This document shows positions 46,792-55,727 of a stretch of 64,000 nucleotides of DNA, piece by piece. Below the pieces are notes generated by a model that saw nothing but the letters and a program-made list of their open reading frames with translations, did not search any database and was not told the origin of the DNA. The position numbers were made by a program, and so were the translations under genes. The DNA lies in assembly GCA_946411565.1 (NCBI GenBank), contig CAMKEM010000002.1:62001-126000 (forward strand), in the 5' to 3' direction. Every line of letters begins with the position of its first letter. Position 1 is the first letter of the stretch. The stretch comes from an uncultured Prevotellaceae bacterium (lineage in GTDB: Bacteria > Bacteroidota > Bacteroidia > Bacteroidales > Bacteroidaceae).

Positions 46792-49260
46792 TTACAGAAC
46801 CTTACCATCAACAGTATATTGTTTTCCGCCCTTCTCTATCACCAAACTGCCGTTGACTATACGCTTTGATGTACGTGGACTTGCTGTGGTACTGATAGTG
46901 TCGATACCTGTTGGGAATACATCTGCTATTGAACGAGAGGTTTCATAAACAAATGATAGTGACCTTGAGAATGCTACATTATCAACATTGATACTTCCAG
47001 CCTCAACAACAATCTGCGTATTAATCATATCAGGAATTTCTTCCATTGCCGTAGCAAGATTATTAAAATTGATTGTCATAATGCCATTAGCAAGTGTCAC
47101 GTCATTATAACCAGCCTCACCTATCAGCTGATTATTTGCATACAACTTTGCTTTCATCTCCTTATTGACAGCTACATTTGCAGTCGTTTTCAATTGGAAT
47201 ACAGTCAATTTTGCAAGATCAGCATCAACGACAGTAGATCCATTAGGAAGAACTGGCTTAACAGGTGAGTTTGGAAGGTCATCTATAATTGTGAAATATT
47301 TACCCCATTCCGATGCTTCATATACATCTTTTAATCCCTTACAAACATGAAGTGGGGTACTTTTATTATCAAATTTATATTTATAACTCTCATCTAAACT
47401 CTGTGGGATTTCAGCGAAATTTGAAATCGCAGAACCCACATAAGGCAATGCATTAGTGCCAATATTCAATACACTTGATGGTATAACCAAAGAATCTGTC
47501 CTACATGTGAACATAGCATAATCTCCAATTGTTATAACATTATTAGGAATCTTTACATCTCTGCATACACGATAGAAAAGACTATCAGAAAGTACAGTCA
47601 AATGCTCTGGTAATTCTACAGATTGAAGACGACCACAATCTGCAAAAGCACAACTTCCTAATGATGTCACACTATTAGGAATTGTTACGGACATAAGTCC
47701 AAGGCAATTTTGGAATGCACCTTTACCTATTGTCGTTACTGTATTTGGAATGGTTACAGACGTAAGTTGGGTGCAATTACGAAAAGCTTCATTTCCAATT
47801 GATGTAACTCCTCCCATGATTTCCATAGAAGTAAGTGGGCAAGACTTAAAGGCGTTGTTCCCGATTGTCTTCACATTTCCAGGAATTAACAGGGATTGAA
47901 TACCACAACCCCAAAACGCATCATCTTTAATGCTTATCACACTTTTAGGAATATCTATAGAAGTGAGCTTAGTACATCCCGAAAAAGCACCACGACCAAT
48001 GGATTCCAATCCTTCCTTGAGTGTCAAGGTCGTTAGTTTTTCACATCCCCAAGCTATATTCCTCCCCCATGTCCTTACATTACCTGAAATCTTTATTTCT
48101 TCAAGATCTCCACATTGTGAAAAAGCTCCTAATTCTATTGCTATAACATTATCAGGAATTATTATGGATTTAAGACCTTCACAATTAGAGAAAGCATAAG
48201 AGCCAATAGTTTTCACACTATTAGGAATTGAAGTGTTCGCACATCCTCTTATAAGGACATCTCCATCTTTACATATTAGAGCATTACAATTCTCGCGACT
48301 GTCATAATATTTGTTCTCTTCATCAACCTTTATAGAGGTAATTTCTCCACAATTGGCAAAAACGCCATTTCCTATTTTGGATACACCCTTAGGAATGAAA
48401 ATGGATTTAAGACTACTGCAAGCCTCAAATGCACTATTATCAATGGTTGTAACTGTGTTAGAAATATTTACATTACGAAGATTATAGCAAAAGCTAAAAG
48501 CCCATTCACCTATTTTCTTCACACCTTCTGGAATCGTTATTTCAGTAAGACCTCTGCAACAATTAAATGCAGTACGCGCTATCGAATCAACAGTATTAGG
48601 GATAATAGTTGATGCTGAACCATAAAGCAAGACATTACCTTCCTTCTGGATAATAGCATTACAGTTGTTTCTACTATCATAATAACTGTTACCTTCTTGT
48701 ACTGACAACGATTTAATACTTGGACTAAAAGAGAATAGATCACTTCCTATGGATTTTACACTTGCAGGAATAGTAACGGAAGTAAGATTTTCACAGTCTC
48801 TAAACGCACGATCCCCAATAGATGTAACGCCATTAGGGATAGTAACCTCTATTAAAGCCTTGCACATCTCAAAAGAAGAGTGACCTATAACCTTTACTGT
48901 ATTAGGTATTGTAATCTTCTTCATTCTTTGGCAATTCAAGAATGAAGAATTACCAAGATACTCAACCCCCTCTGGAACAACGACAGATGTCAGACTGCCA
49001 CAATTACTAAATGCACCATCAGCTATAGAAACAACCTTATAAGATTTACCCTCATTTTCCACTTTGTCAGGAATGACAAGATCTACAGATTTAAAATAAT
49101 TTTTATAACCAAAAGGACAACTTGATAACTCAACTGTATTTTCTGATTTTATCACATAATAAATACCATCTATCTCAAAATCTCCGTCTTGAGCATTTGC
49201 AACTACTGGACAAATCATAATAATGATTGCCAAAATAAATCTGTAATAATAATTTTTCAT
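46792..49260 (-). CDS. BspA-like leucine-rich repeat (LRR_5) surface protein
   Basis: Signal peptide; repeated CxxLTSVTIPNSVTSIGxxAFxxC units. Confidence 0.93.
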   Translation of the reverse strand: MKNYYYRFILAIIIMICPVVANAQDGDFEIDGIYYVIKSENTVELSSCPFGYKNYFKSVDLVIPDKVENEGKSYKVVSIADGAFSNCGSLTSVVVPEGVEYLGNSSFLNCQRMKKITIPNTVKVIGHSSFEMCKALIEVTIPNGVTSIGDRAFRDCENLTSVTIPASVKSIGSDLFSFSPSIKSLSVQEGNSYYDSRNNCNAIIQKEGNVLLYGSASTIIPNTVDSIARTAFNCCRGLTEITIPEGVKKIGEWAFSFCYNLRNVNISNTVTTIDNSAFEACSSLKSIFIPKGVSKIGNGVFANCGEITSIKVDEENKYYDSRENCNALICKDGDVLIRGCANTSIPNSVKTIGSYAFSNCEGLKSIIIPDNVIAIELGAFSQCGDLEEIKISGNVRTWGRNIAWGCEKLTTLTLKEGLESIGRGAFSGCTKLTSIDIPKSVISIKDDAFWGCGIQSLLIPGNVKTIGNNAFKSCPLTSMEIMGGVTSIGNEAFRNCTQLTSVTIPNTVTTIGKGAFQNCLGLMSVTIPNSVTSLGSCAFADCGRLQSVELPEHLTVLSDSLFYRVCRDVKIPNNVITIGDYAMFTCRTDSLVIPSSVLNIGTNALPYVGSAISNFAEIPQSLDESYKYKFDNKSTPLHVCKGLKDVYEASEWGKYFTIIDDLPNSPVKPVLPNGSTVVDADLAKLTVFQLKTTANVAVNKEMKAKLYANNQLIGEAGYNDVTLANGIMTINFNNLATAMEEIPDMINTQIVVEAGSINVDNVAFSRSLSFVYETSRSIADVFPTGIDTISTTASPRTSKRIVNGSLVIEKGGKQYTVDGKVL

Positions 49261-49306
49261 ACAATAAAATTGTTTAATAGTTATTTCTTAGTTAAAGGGA
49301 ATTCAC

Positions 49307-51415
49307 TTAATAGCTTTCTGGTGCTTTGATACCTTTATCACGAGCACGCTCTGCATTACGTTGCTTGATAGTCTTTTGCTTGTCAGCCTTCTGCTTGGTA
49401 ATCTCGTTAGGCTTCTGCTTGTCGAGAGGACGTGCAAGGAGATTCCATTCGCGTGTCACATCCCACTTCTCACGACAAGTAACCTTTTCGTGATAATAAT
49501 ATACCTCCTCTGGTTGTAAGTTTTCATCAAAATTGCCTGTGTCCCACTTGCCATTTCTGTTTTTATCTATGAAAGCACGAAGGTAATATTCACCAGGCTT
49601 TACATAGTAAAATTCTGCGATTCCATCGACAGTAAGAGCCTGCTTCAGCACTTTCTCACTCTTATCAAGCATCTGCACAACAATAGCAAGACTATCACCT
49701 CCAGGATAGTGAGGCTTAACAAATAGTGAACTGAAATCATCAGCAGACTTGACCTTTATACCTGCCTTGTAAGGGTTGGATTTCTTTCCGTAAATATCCG
49801 AAAAAGCGAGGGTATCAACCTCGAAACTATACTCTGCACCTTCACGCCACTCTGCTATTATCTCAAGATTGCGAGGGGTGGCATTTTCCGACTGCCTCTG
49901 GCGCAATACAAAACGATCATTATACCATTTATCGTCCTGCTTTATATAGAGATGGATAGCGGCTGTATCAATATTCAAGATAGGTGTTGGCAAATTGATG
50001 TAGATGCTCTGATCAGGTGCCATCTGCTGACTGACCTCATACTTAGGCACAAGAGGCTTTGCAGGGAAGACTGTATCAGTAACCTCCTCGCCACGCTTAC
50101 GCTTCTTGGCGAGCTTCTTCTCCCAATCCTCCATTTCCTTCTTCAACTGCTTCATACGCTTTTCGTATGGCTGCTTTGAAAGAACCTCAATGGCAGAATC
50201 CGTCTGAACTACAAGATTACCGAGAGAATCAGTAGCATCATAGGTCAAGTCAAGTCTAAGCGTATCATTATCAATCAAAGCAGGATCCATTATCCAATAG
50301 GTGATAGTATCAAGCTTTGGAGTATGTTCTACCACAAAAGCATCGGTTTCATCGAAGTTAAGACCTTTTATCTGTGGCATCATCTGGCTTGGGCCGCTAA
50401 AGAATATCTGGAACATATTAGCTTCCTTACGCTCTACTTTTAGGAAGAAACGGTCAAGCTGTTCCTTTACAAACTGTCGAAGAACGATATTATCTGGTCG
50501 GAAATGTGTGTATGGTACTTGCTTGATATCACGAATATGGATAGTATCAGACCAAATAGTATCCTGACGCATATCTGGTGCACAAGTTGGTACTATCACG
50601 TCATTATTATAGGCAAAGCCCTCAGCCGACTGAGAATACATGAAGTTACCATCCATATCATTAAGAGCCACAACACGATATGAGCCTGGGGCAATACCAC
50701 GAATAACGAAATGTCCCCGTGAATCGGTTCTTGCCACACGAATGAAAGGCTCTGTGACAAAAACAGTATCAAATTCGTTGATAGACGTACCCTTGTCAAG
50801 GCTATCCAACTGACTTTCCGTAAGGCGATAAAGACCTACAAGCGAGCCCTTGACAGGTTCAAGATTCTCAGCATTAAGTACCGTTCCTGATACTTCAAGA
50901 GTATCAATCTGATCACCTGTGGAGAAGCTATAAGTATAGTTGCCAAGTGGGTTACCCTCGTTGTTATCCAAGATAGCATCAGAGAAGTCAACGGTATATG
51001 TAGTGTTATCCTTGAGAGAATCCTTCAGTTCTACAACAATACGCTTTCCAGCAGCCATAATCTCTGGCTGCTCTGCCTGTGGAGGGGATATAACCACCTT
51101 CTCAGTAGCATTCTCAAGTTTGATATACTCATCAAAATTGATAATAACCTTGTTGCTCTTGCTGTTAAGCCCTCTATCCGAAGGAGATGCACTAACCACA
51201 CGCGGTGGAGTTTCATCAAACCAACCGCCATCGGGGTTTCCCATTCGGGCACAGGAAGTAAGAAAAAACAGGGAAAGGAAAAAGAACAGCCCCTCACCCG
51301 TCACTACGTGACACCCTCTCCCCAAGGGGCGAGGAAAAAGATAGTTTTTAACGCTATGTAGAAAACGAATATTCACAATTATCTTTTTGTTGTTATCCTT
51401 TTGGATAAATAGCAA
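49307..51415 (-). CDS. SbsA-type Ig-like (Big_5) domain lipoprotein; N-terminus uncertain
   Basis: Lipobox FLTSCARMGNPDGGWFDETPPRVVSASPSDRG; NKVIINFDEYIKLENATEKVVISPP. Confidence 0.85.
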   Translation of the reverse strand: MLFIQKDNNKKIIVNIRFLHSVKNYLFPRPLGRGCHVVTGEGLFFFLSLFFLTSCARMGNPDGGWFDETPPRVVSASPSDRGLNSKSNKVIINFDEYIKLENATEKVVISPPQAEQPEIMAAGKRIVVELKDSLKDNTTYTVDFSDAILDNNEGNPLGNYTYSFSTGDQIDTLEVSGTVLNAENLEPVKGSLVGLYRLTESQLDSLDKGTSINEFDTVFVTEPFIRVARTDSRGHFVIRGIAPGSYRVVALNDMDGNFMYSQSAEGFAYNNDVIVPTCAPDMRQDTIWSDTIHIRDIKQVPYTHFRPDNIVLRQFVKEQLDRFFLKVERKEANMFQIFFSGPSQMMPQIKGLNFDETDAFVVEHTPKLDTITYWIMDPALIDNDTLRLDLTYDATDSLGNLVVQTDSAIEVLSKQPYEKRMKQLKKEMEDWEKKLAKKRKRGEEVTDTVFPAKPLVPKYEVSQQMAPDQSIYINLPTPILNIDTAAIHLYIKQDDKWYNDRFVLRQRQSENATPRNLEIIAEWREGAEYSFEVDTLAFSDIYGKKSNPYKAGIKVKSADDFSSLFVKPHYPGGDSLAIVVQMLDKSEKVLKQALTVDGIAEFYYVKPGEYYLRAFIDKNRNGKWDTGNFDENLQPEEVYYYHEKVTCREKWDVTREWNLLARPLDKQKPNEITKQKADKQKTIKQRNAERARDKGIKAPESY
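51290..51334. repeat. CCCCTCACCC...GGGGCGAGG repeat, copy a
   Basis: CCCCTCACCCGTCACTACGTGACACCCTCTCCCCAAGGGGCGAGG. Confidence 0.9.
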
Positions 51416-51448
51416 ATAATGATTTTTATTATCTGAAATTACTAACTT

Positions 51449-51495
51449 CCCCCTCGCCCCTTGGGGAGAGGGTGCCCGAAGGGCAGGTGAGGGGC
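51449..51495. repeat. CCCCTCACCC...GGGGCGAGG repeat, copy b (inverted)
   Basis: CCCCTCGCCCCTTGGGGAGAGGGTGCCCGAAGGGCAGGTGAGGGGC; ends at the stop of the GH3 gene. Confidence 0.9.
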
Positions 51496-53003
51496 TATCT
51501 ATTCATCTCTATCAACGCCTCAACATAATCTCTTGAGTTAGAGAGTCTTGGCACTTTATTCTGACCTCCGAGCTTTCCTCGGCTCTTCATCCATTGCTCA
51601 AAGAGACCTTGACGAGCCTTTACAATCTTTAGGCATATCATATTGATGTCCTTATAACGCTTTGCCTCATAGTCGGAATTAAGTTCCTGAAGCTTAGAGT
51701 CGAGAGCATCGGCAAATTCATCCAGATCATCTGGTTCCTTAGAGAACTCTATAACCCATTGATGATGAGGAACAACGCCTTCACTTCTGAAGACAGGAGC
51801 GGCTGTATATTCCCGAACCTGAGCATTACATTTCTGACACGCGAACTTCAAGCCTTTCTCTGCATTATCCACAATAAGCTCCTCACCAAAGGCATTAATG
51901 AAATGCTTTGTACGACCAGAGATATAGAACTTGTAAGGATTCTTTGAGGTGAAGATAACGGTATCGCCTATCATATATCGCCAAAGTCCGCAACTCGTAC
52001 TTATGATCATAGCGTAGTTTTTGCCGATTTCAACGCCCTCAAGTGGCACTATGTTCGGGTTCTCCTTACCAAACTCATCCATTGGCAAGAACTCATAGAA
52101 GACATCATAATCGAGCATAAGGAGCATCGACTTATCATTAGGATCATTCTGTAAACCGAAGAATCCCTCAGAAGCATTATAAGTCTCCATATAGTGCATC
52201 TTTGGAGAAGTGATAAGTTGCTCATACTGACTACGATAAGGGGTAAAGGCAATACCTCCGTGGAAGAACACCTCAAGATTTGGCCACACCTCCTCAAGAT
52301 GTTGTTTTCCCGAAAGTTCCATTACTCGCATCAAGACAGACATCATCCACGAAGGAACACCAGAAATATTAGTCACATTCTTGTCAAGACAAAGATGGGC
52401 GATACCATCACGCTTAACCTCGAAATCAGATATCAAAGCCGTCTTCTTGTCAGGTACTCGGACAAGGTTCACGAGAGGGTTAATGTTCTCGATAAGAATA
52501 GCACTAAGGTCGCCTACGAGAGAGCCTGCAACGTTATAGTTTGGCGAATGCGAACCTCCAAGAATGAGTGAACGGCCATCAAACAAACGGCTCTTCGGAT
52601 TATTCTGGAGATACATAGCCACAGCATCGTTACCTCCCTGATAATGAATATGTTTCAATCCGTCTTCACTAACAGGAATGAACTTCGACTTATCGTTAGT
52701 AGTACCCGAAGACTTGGCATACCATTTCACCGTTCCTGGCCAAAGGACATCCTTCTCTCCATGACGCATACGGTCAATATCACCCTTGAGTTCCTCGTAG
52801 GTATTTACAGGCACATTATTGGCAAAATCCTCGTAAGATTTCGTCATATTGAAGATATGATTTCTTCCGTACTCTGTATCGCTTGCTCGACGAAGCAGAC
52901 TCTTAAGGACATCATTCTGCATCTGGGCACCCTCATTCATGTGGCGCTCAAGCTCTTTCTGCCTCTTTAGGAAGTATAGTCTTGCTATGGATGTTATGCT
53001 CAT
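51495..53003 (-). CDS. GH3 auxin-responsive promoter family protein (acyl-adenylating enzyme)
   Basis: KSSGTTNDKSKFIPVSEDGL; YNASEGFFG; YMIGDTVIF. Confidence 0.9.
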   Translation of the reverse strand: MSITSIARLYFLKRQKELERHMNEGAQMQNDVLKSLLRRASDTEYGRNHIFNMTKSYEDFANNVPVNTYEELKGDIDRMRHGEKDVLWPGTVKWYAKSSGTTNDKSKFIPVSEDGLKHIHYQGGNDAVAMYLQNNPKSRLFDGRSLILGGSHSPNYNVAGSLVGDLSAILIENINPLVNLVRVPDKKTALISDFEVKRDGIAHLCLDKNVTNISGVPSWMMSVLMRVMELSGKQHLEEVWPNLEVFFHGGIAFTPYRSQYEQLITSPKMHYMETYNASEGFFGLQNDPNDKSMLLMLDYDVFYEFLPMDEFGKENPNIVPLEGVEIGKNYAMIISTSCGLWRYMIGDTVIFTSKNPYKFYISGRTKHFINAFGEELIVDNAEKGLKFACQKCNAQVREYTAAPVFRSEGVVPHHQWVIEFSKEPDDLDEFADALDSKLQELNSDYEAKRYKDINMICLKIVKARQGLFEQWMKSRGKLGGQNKVPRLSNSRDYVEALIEMNR

Positions 53004-53263
53004 TTCTACCTTATTTGCTAATTAATCTTGCAAAATTACGAAATAACTTGCAGAAAACAAAATATCCTAACATTTTTTGACATTACCCCCACCCAATCAT
53101 CATATCTAAGCACAAAAACAAACGCGAAAATGCTAAGACGCAGAGATGAATTTTGAACACGAAAATCACGAAACAAACGAAATTTATCTTTGTGATTTCC
53201 TCTCTCCCAATCCTCCCCTGTTCCTCTTCTCTTGCTCTTTTCATCTTCTTCTTGTCCGAAGTT

Positions 53264-53350
53264 ACTCCATCGCTACTCCATCGTTACTCCATCGTTACTA
53301 CATCGAAACGATGGACTATCGATGGATTATCGATGGATTACTGATGGATT
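53264..53350. repeat. head-to-head 11-bp-period repeat array
   Basis: GTTACTCCATC/GCTACTCCATC/GTTACTCCATC/GTTACTACATC then CGATGGACTAT/CGATGGATTAT/CGATGGATTAC/TGATGGATTAT. Confidence 0.85.
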
Positions 53351-53539
53351 ATCTTATGAAAAACTGCGGTATTTCAAGGGCAAGAAAAAATTCCTTGAAA
53401 AGCACGAATTTCATGATTTGCTTTTGCCTGATGAGTATTGGTAAATAACAATTTCTGTCAGTCGAAAACAGGTTGTTGACTTTTGCATAAAAACGGAAAA
53501 TTCTTGCCCGAAAACAAAAAAAACATAAAAATCAAAAAA

Positions 53540-53585
53540 AAAGTGGAGAAAAGTGGTGGAAAGTGGGGAAAAATGTGTAATTTTG
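53540..53585 (+). promoter_or_regulatory. mraZ promoter with three MraZ-type boxes
   Basis: AAAGTGG at 53540, 53550 and 53560 (exact 10-bp period); TAATTTTG at 53578-53585. Confidence 0.7.
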
Positions 53586-53634
53586 AACGCAAATTTAATA
53601 TAAAATATACGTGCGTGTTATTATATAGCTATAA

Positions 53635-54141
53635 ATGAGATTCTTAGGCAACATAGAAGCAAAGGCAGACAGCAAGGGACGAGTGTTCCTTCCTGCTGGT
53701 TTCCGCAAGGTGCTCCAGGCATCTGGCGAGGACCAGATTGTCATGCGCAAGGATGTTTTCCAAGATTGTCTCGTGCTATATCCTGAAAGCGTATGGAATG
53801 AGCAGGTGGATATGCTTCGTTCAAAGCTCAACCGCTGGAACAAGCAGCATCAGCAGATTTATCGTCAGTTCGTGTCGGACGTGGAGCTTGTGAACCTTGA
53901 CGCAAGCGGTAGAATGCTGATTCCACGACGATATATGCAGTTGGTGGGCATAACACAGGAGGTGCGTTTCCTCGGCGTGGGCGATACCATCGAGATATGG
54001 GCTGGTGGCAAGGATAGCAAGCCGTTCATGGATGCTGAGGACTTCGGCAAGGCGTTGGAGGAGTTGATGGAGGAGGAGCCTCCCAAGCCCCTCACCCGTC
54101 CTTCGGACACCCTCTCCCTAAGGGGCGAGGGAGGAAGTTAG
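53635..54141 (+). CDS. mraZ: division/cell wall cluster transcriptional repressor MraZ
   Basis: MRFLGNIEAKADSKGRVFLPAGFRKVL; LDASGRMLIPRRYMQLVGI; upstream of rsmH. Confidence 0.93.
   Translation: MRFLGNIEAKADSKGRVFLPAGFRKVLQASGEDQIVMRKDVFQDCLVLYPESVWNEQVDMLRSKLNRWNKQHQQIYRQFVSDVELVNLDASGRMLIPRRYMQLVGITQEVRFLGVGDTIEIWAGGKDSKPFMDAEDFGKALEELMEEEPPKPLTRPSDTLSLRGEGGS
54088..54140. repeat. CCCCTCACCC...GGGGCGAGG repeat, copy c, within the mraZ 3' end
   Basis: CCCCTCACCCGTCCTTCGGACACCCTCTCCCTAAGGGGCGAGGGAGGAAGTTAG; homologous to copies a and b. Confidence 0.9.
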
Positions 54142-54231
54142 TAAGATAAACACTTAAATAACCCACAAAGGCAACTAAGTAATTAGTAATTCATAAATCG
54201 TAATCAACAAAAATTTTGTAACTAATAACAG

Positions 54232-55146
54232 ATGTATCATATACCAGTTTTGCTAAATGAGAGTATTGACGGTTTGGATATCCGTCCGGGTGGCATCTAT
54301 GTGGATGTGACCTTTGGAGGTGGTGGACATAGCCGTGAGATACTTCGCAGGCTGAATGGTACAGGACGACTCTTCAGTTTCGATCAGGATGCCGATGCTG
54401 AGCAGAATATCGGGGAGGCTCCCGATAACTTCACATTTGTGAGGAGCAATTTCAGATACCTTGACAACTGGATGAGATACTATGGCGTGGATCACATTGA
54501 CGGCTTGTTGGCTGATCTTGGAGTCTCTTCGCATCACTTTGACGATGAGACACGAGGGTTCTCCTTCCGCTTTGACGCGCCACTTGACATGAGGATGAAC
54601 AAGCGTGCAGGAATGACTGCCGCTGATATCGTGAATACCTACGAGGAAGAACGTCTAGCTGATATTTTCTATCTCTACGGAGAAATGAAGAACTCACGAA
54701 AGATAGCATCAGCATTGGTGAAATATCGTCAGCAGGAGAAGATTGAGACTACTCAGGACTTCCTTAAGGCGGTAGAGCCATTCTTTAAGCGTGAACGCGA
54801 GAAGAAGGATATGGCAAAGCTGTTTCAGGCATTACGTATTGAGGTAAACCACGAGATGGACGCTCTGCGTGAAATGCTCTATGCCGCTACGAAGTGGCTT
54901 GGGGAGGGAGGCAGATTGTCGGTTATAACATATCATAGTCTTGAGGATAGGATTGTGAAGAACATCATCAAGACTGGTAATGCAGAAGGCAAGCGCAACG
55001 AGGACTTCTTTGGAAGGGTTAGTACTCCTTACAAGGCTGTGAACAACAAGGTCATTGTGCCAAATGATGATGAGCAGAGAGAAAACTCACGTTCAAGAAG
55101 CGCAAAACTGAGGATTGCCGAAAAGATAGAAAACGAAAAGGATTAA
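54232..55146 (+). CDS. rsmH: 16S rRNA (cytosine(1402)-N(4))-methyltransferase
   Basis: YVDVTFGGGGHSREIL; LADLGVSSHHFDDETRGFSFRFDAPLDMRM. Confidence 0.95.
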   Translation: MYHIPVLLNESIDGLDIRPGGIYVDVTFGGGGHSREILRRLNGTGRLFSFDQDADAEQNIGEAPDNFTFVRSNFRYLDNWMRYYGVDHIDGLLADLGVSSHHFDDETRGFSFRFDAPLDMRMNKRAGMTAADIVNTYEEERLADIFYLYGEMKNSRKIASALVKYRQQEKIETTQDFLKAVEPFFKREREKKDMAKLFQALRIEVNHEMDALREMLYAATKWLGEGGRLSVITYHSLEDRIVKNIIKTGNAEGKRNEDFFGRVSTPYKAVNNKVIVPNDDEQRENSRSRSAKLRIAEKIENEKD

Positions 55147-55151
55147 TAAAG

Positions 55152-55727
55152 ATGCAGGACGACAAGGACATAAATATCACTATTCCACCTACGCCAGCAG
55201 AGGAATCTGCGGTGCAGGACGAGCTTGCATCTGCATCTCCCACGGATGCTCATACAAGCGAAAAGAAGTCTGATGCTTCAGTAGATGAAAAGATTGACAA
55301 TGATCTAACAGAGAACAGTCAGATTGAAGCCAATCTGCAAGACCCTACTGCCAAAACCCTTGAGGAGATAATGGAAGAGGAGGCTCATGAGTCGGAAACA
55401 CAGCCGCCTTCAAACTTCTCTCTGAGCCGCACGCTTGGAGGTGCTATTCTGGCACATGTGATCCAGAGTCAGATAAAACTGGTTCTGCTCATCACTCTCT
55501 TCCTTATTATATATATAACATGCCGTTACCAATGTCAGCAAAAGATGGTGGAGATAGACAGGCTTGAGCAACAGCTTACGTCTATAAGATATAAAGCCAC
55601 CGTTGTGACAAGTTTCCTGACGGAGAAGAGCCGAGAAAGTAACATTATGGATATGCTGGAACAGAAAGGCGACAGTACCTTGCAGATTCCAAAGGATCCA
55701 CCATATAAAATAAACATACCTGAGTAA
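55152..55727 (+). CDS. FtsL-like cell division protein
   Basis: Position between rsmH and the transpeptidase gene; one TM then a coiled-coil-like segment. Confidence 0.75.
   Translation: MQDDKDINITIPPTPAEESAVQDELASASPTDAHTSEKKSDASVDEKIDNDLTENSQIEANLQDPTAKTLEEIMEEEAHESETQPPSNFSLSRTLGGAILAHVIQSQIKLVLLITLFLIIYITCRYQCQQKMVEIDRLEQQLTSIRYKATVVTSFLTEKSRESNIMDMLEQKGDSTLQIPKDPPYKINIPE

Noticed and set aside
53264-53350. Possible CRISPR array
   Set aside because: Units are contiguous 11-mers without spacers and reverse orientation midway; no cas genes in the window.
53146-53448. Overlapping + strand ORFs of 100, 63 and 70 aa
   Set aside because: Low complexity; produced by the 11-bp array, which keeps all three frames open (TMDYRWIIDGLLMDYL). 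No ribosome binding or homology signal.
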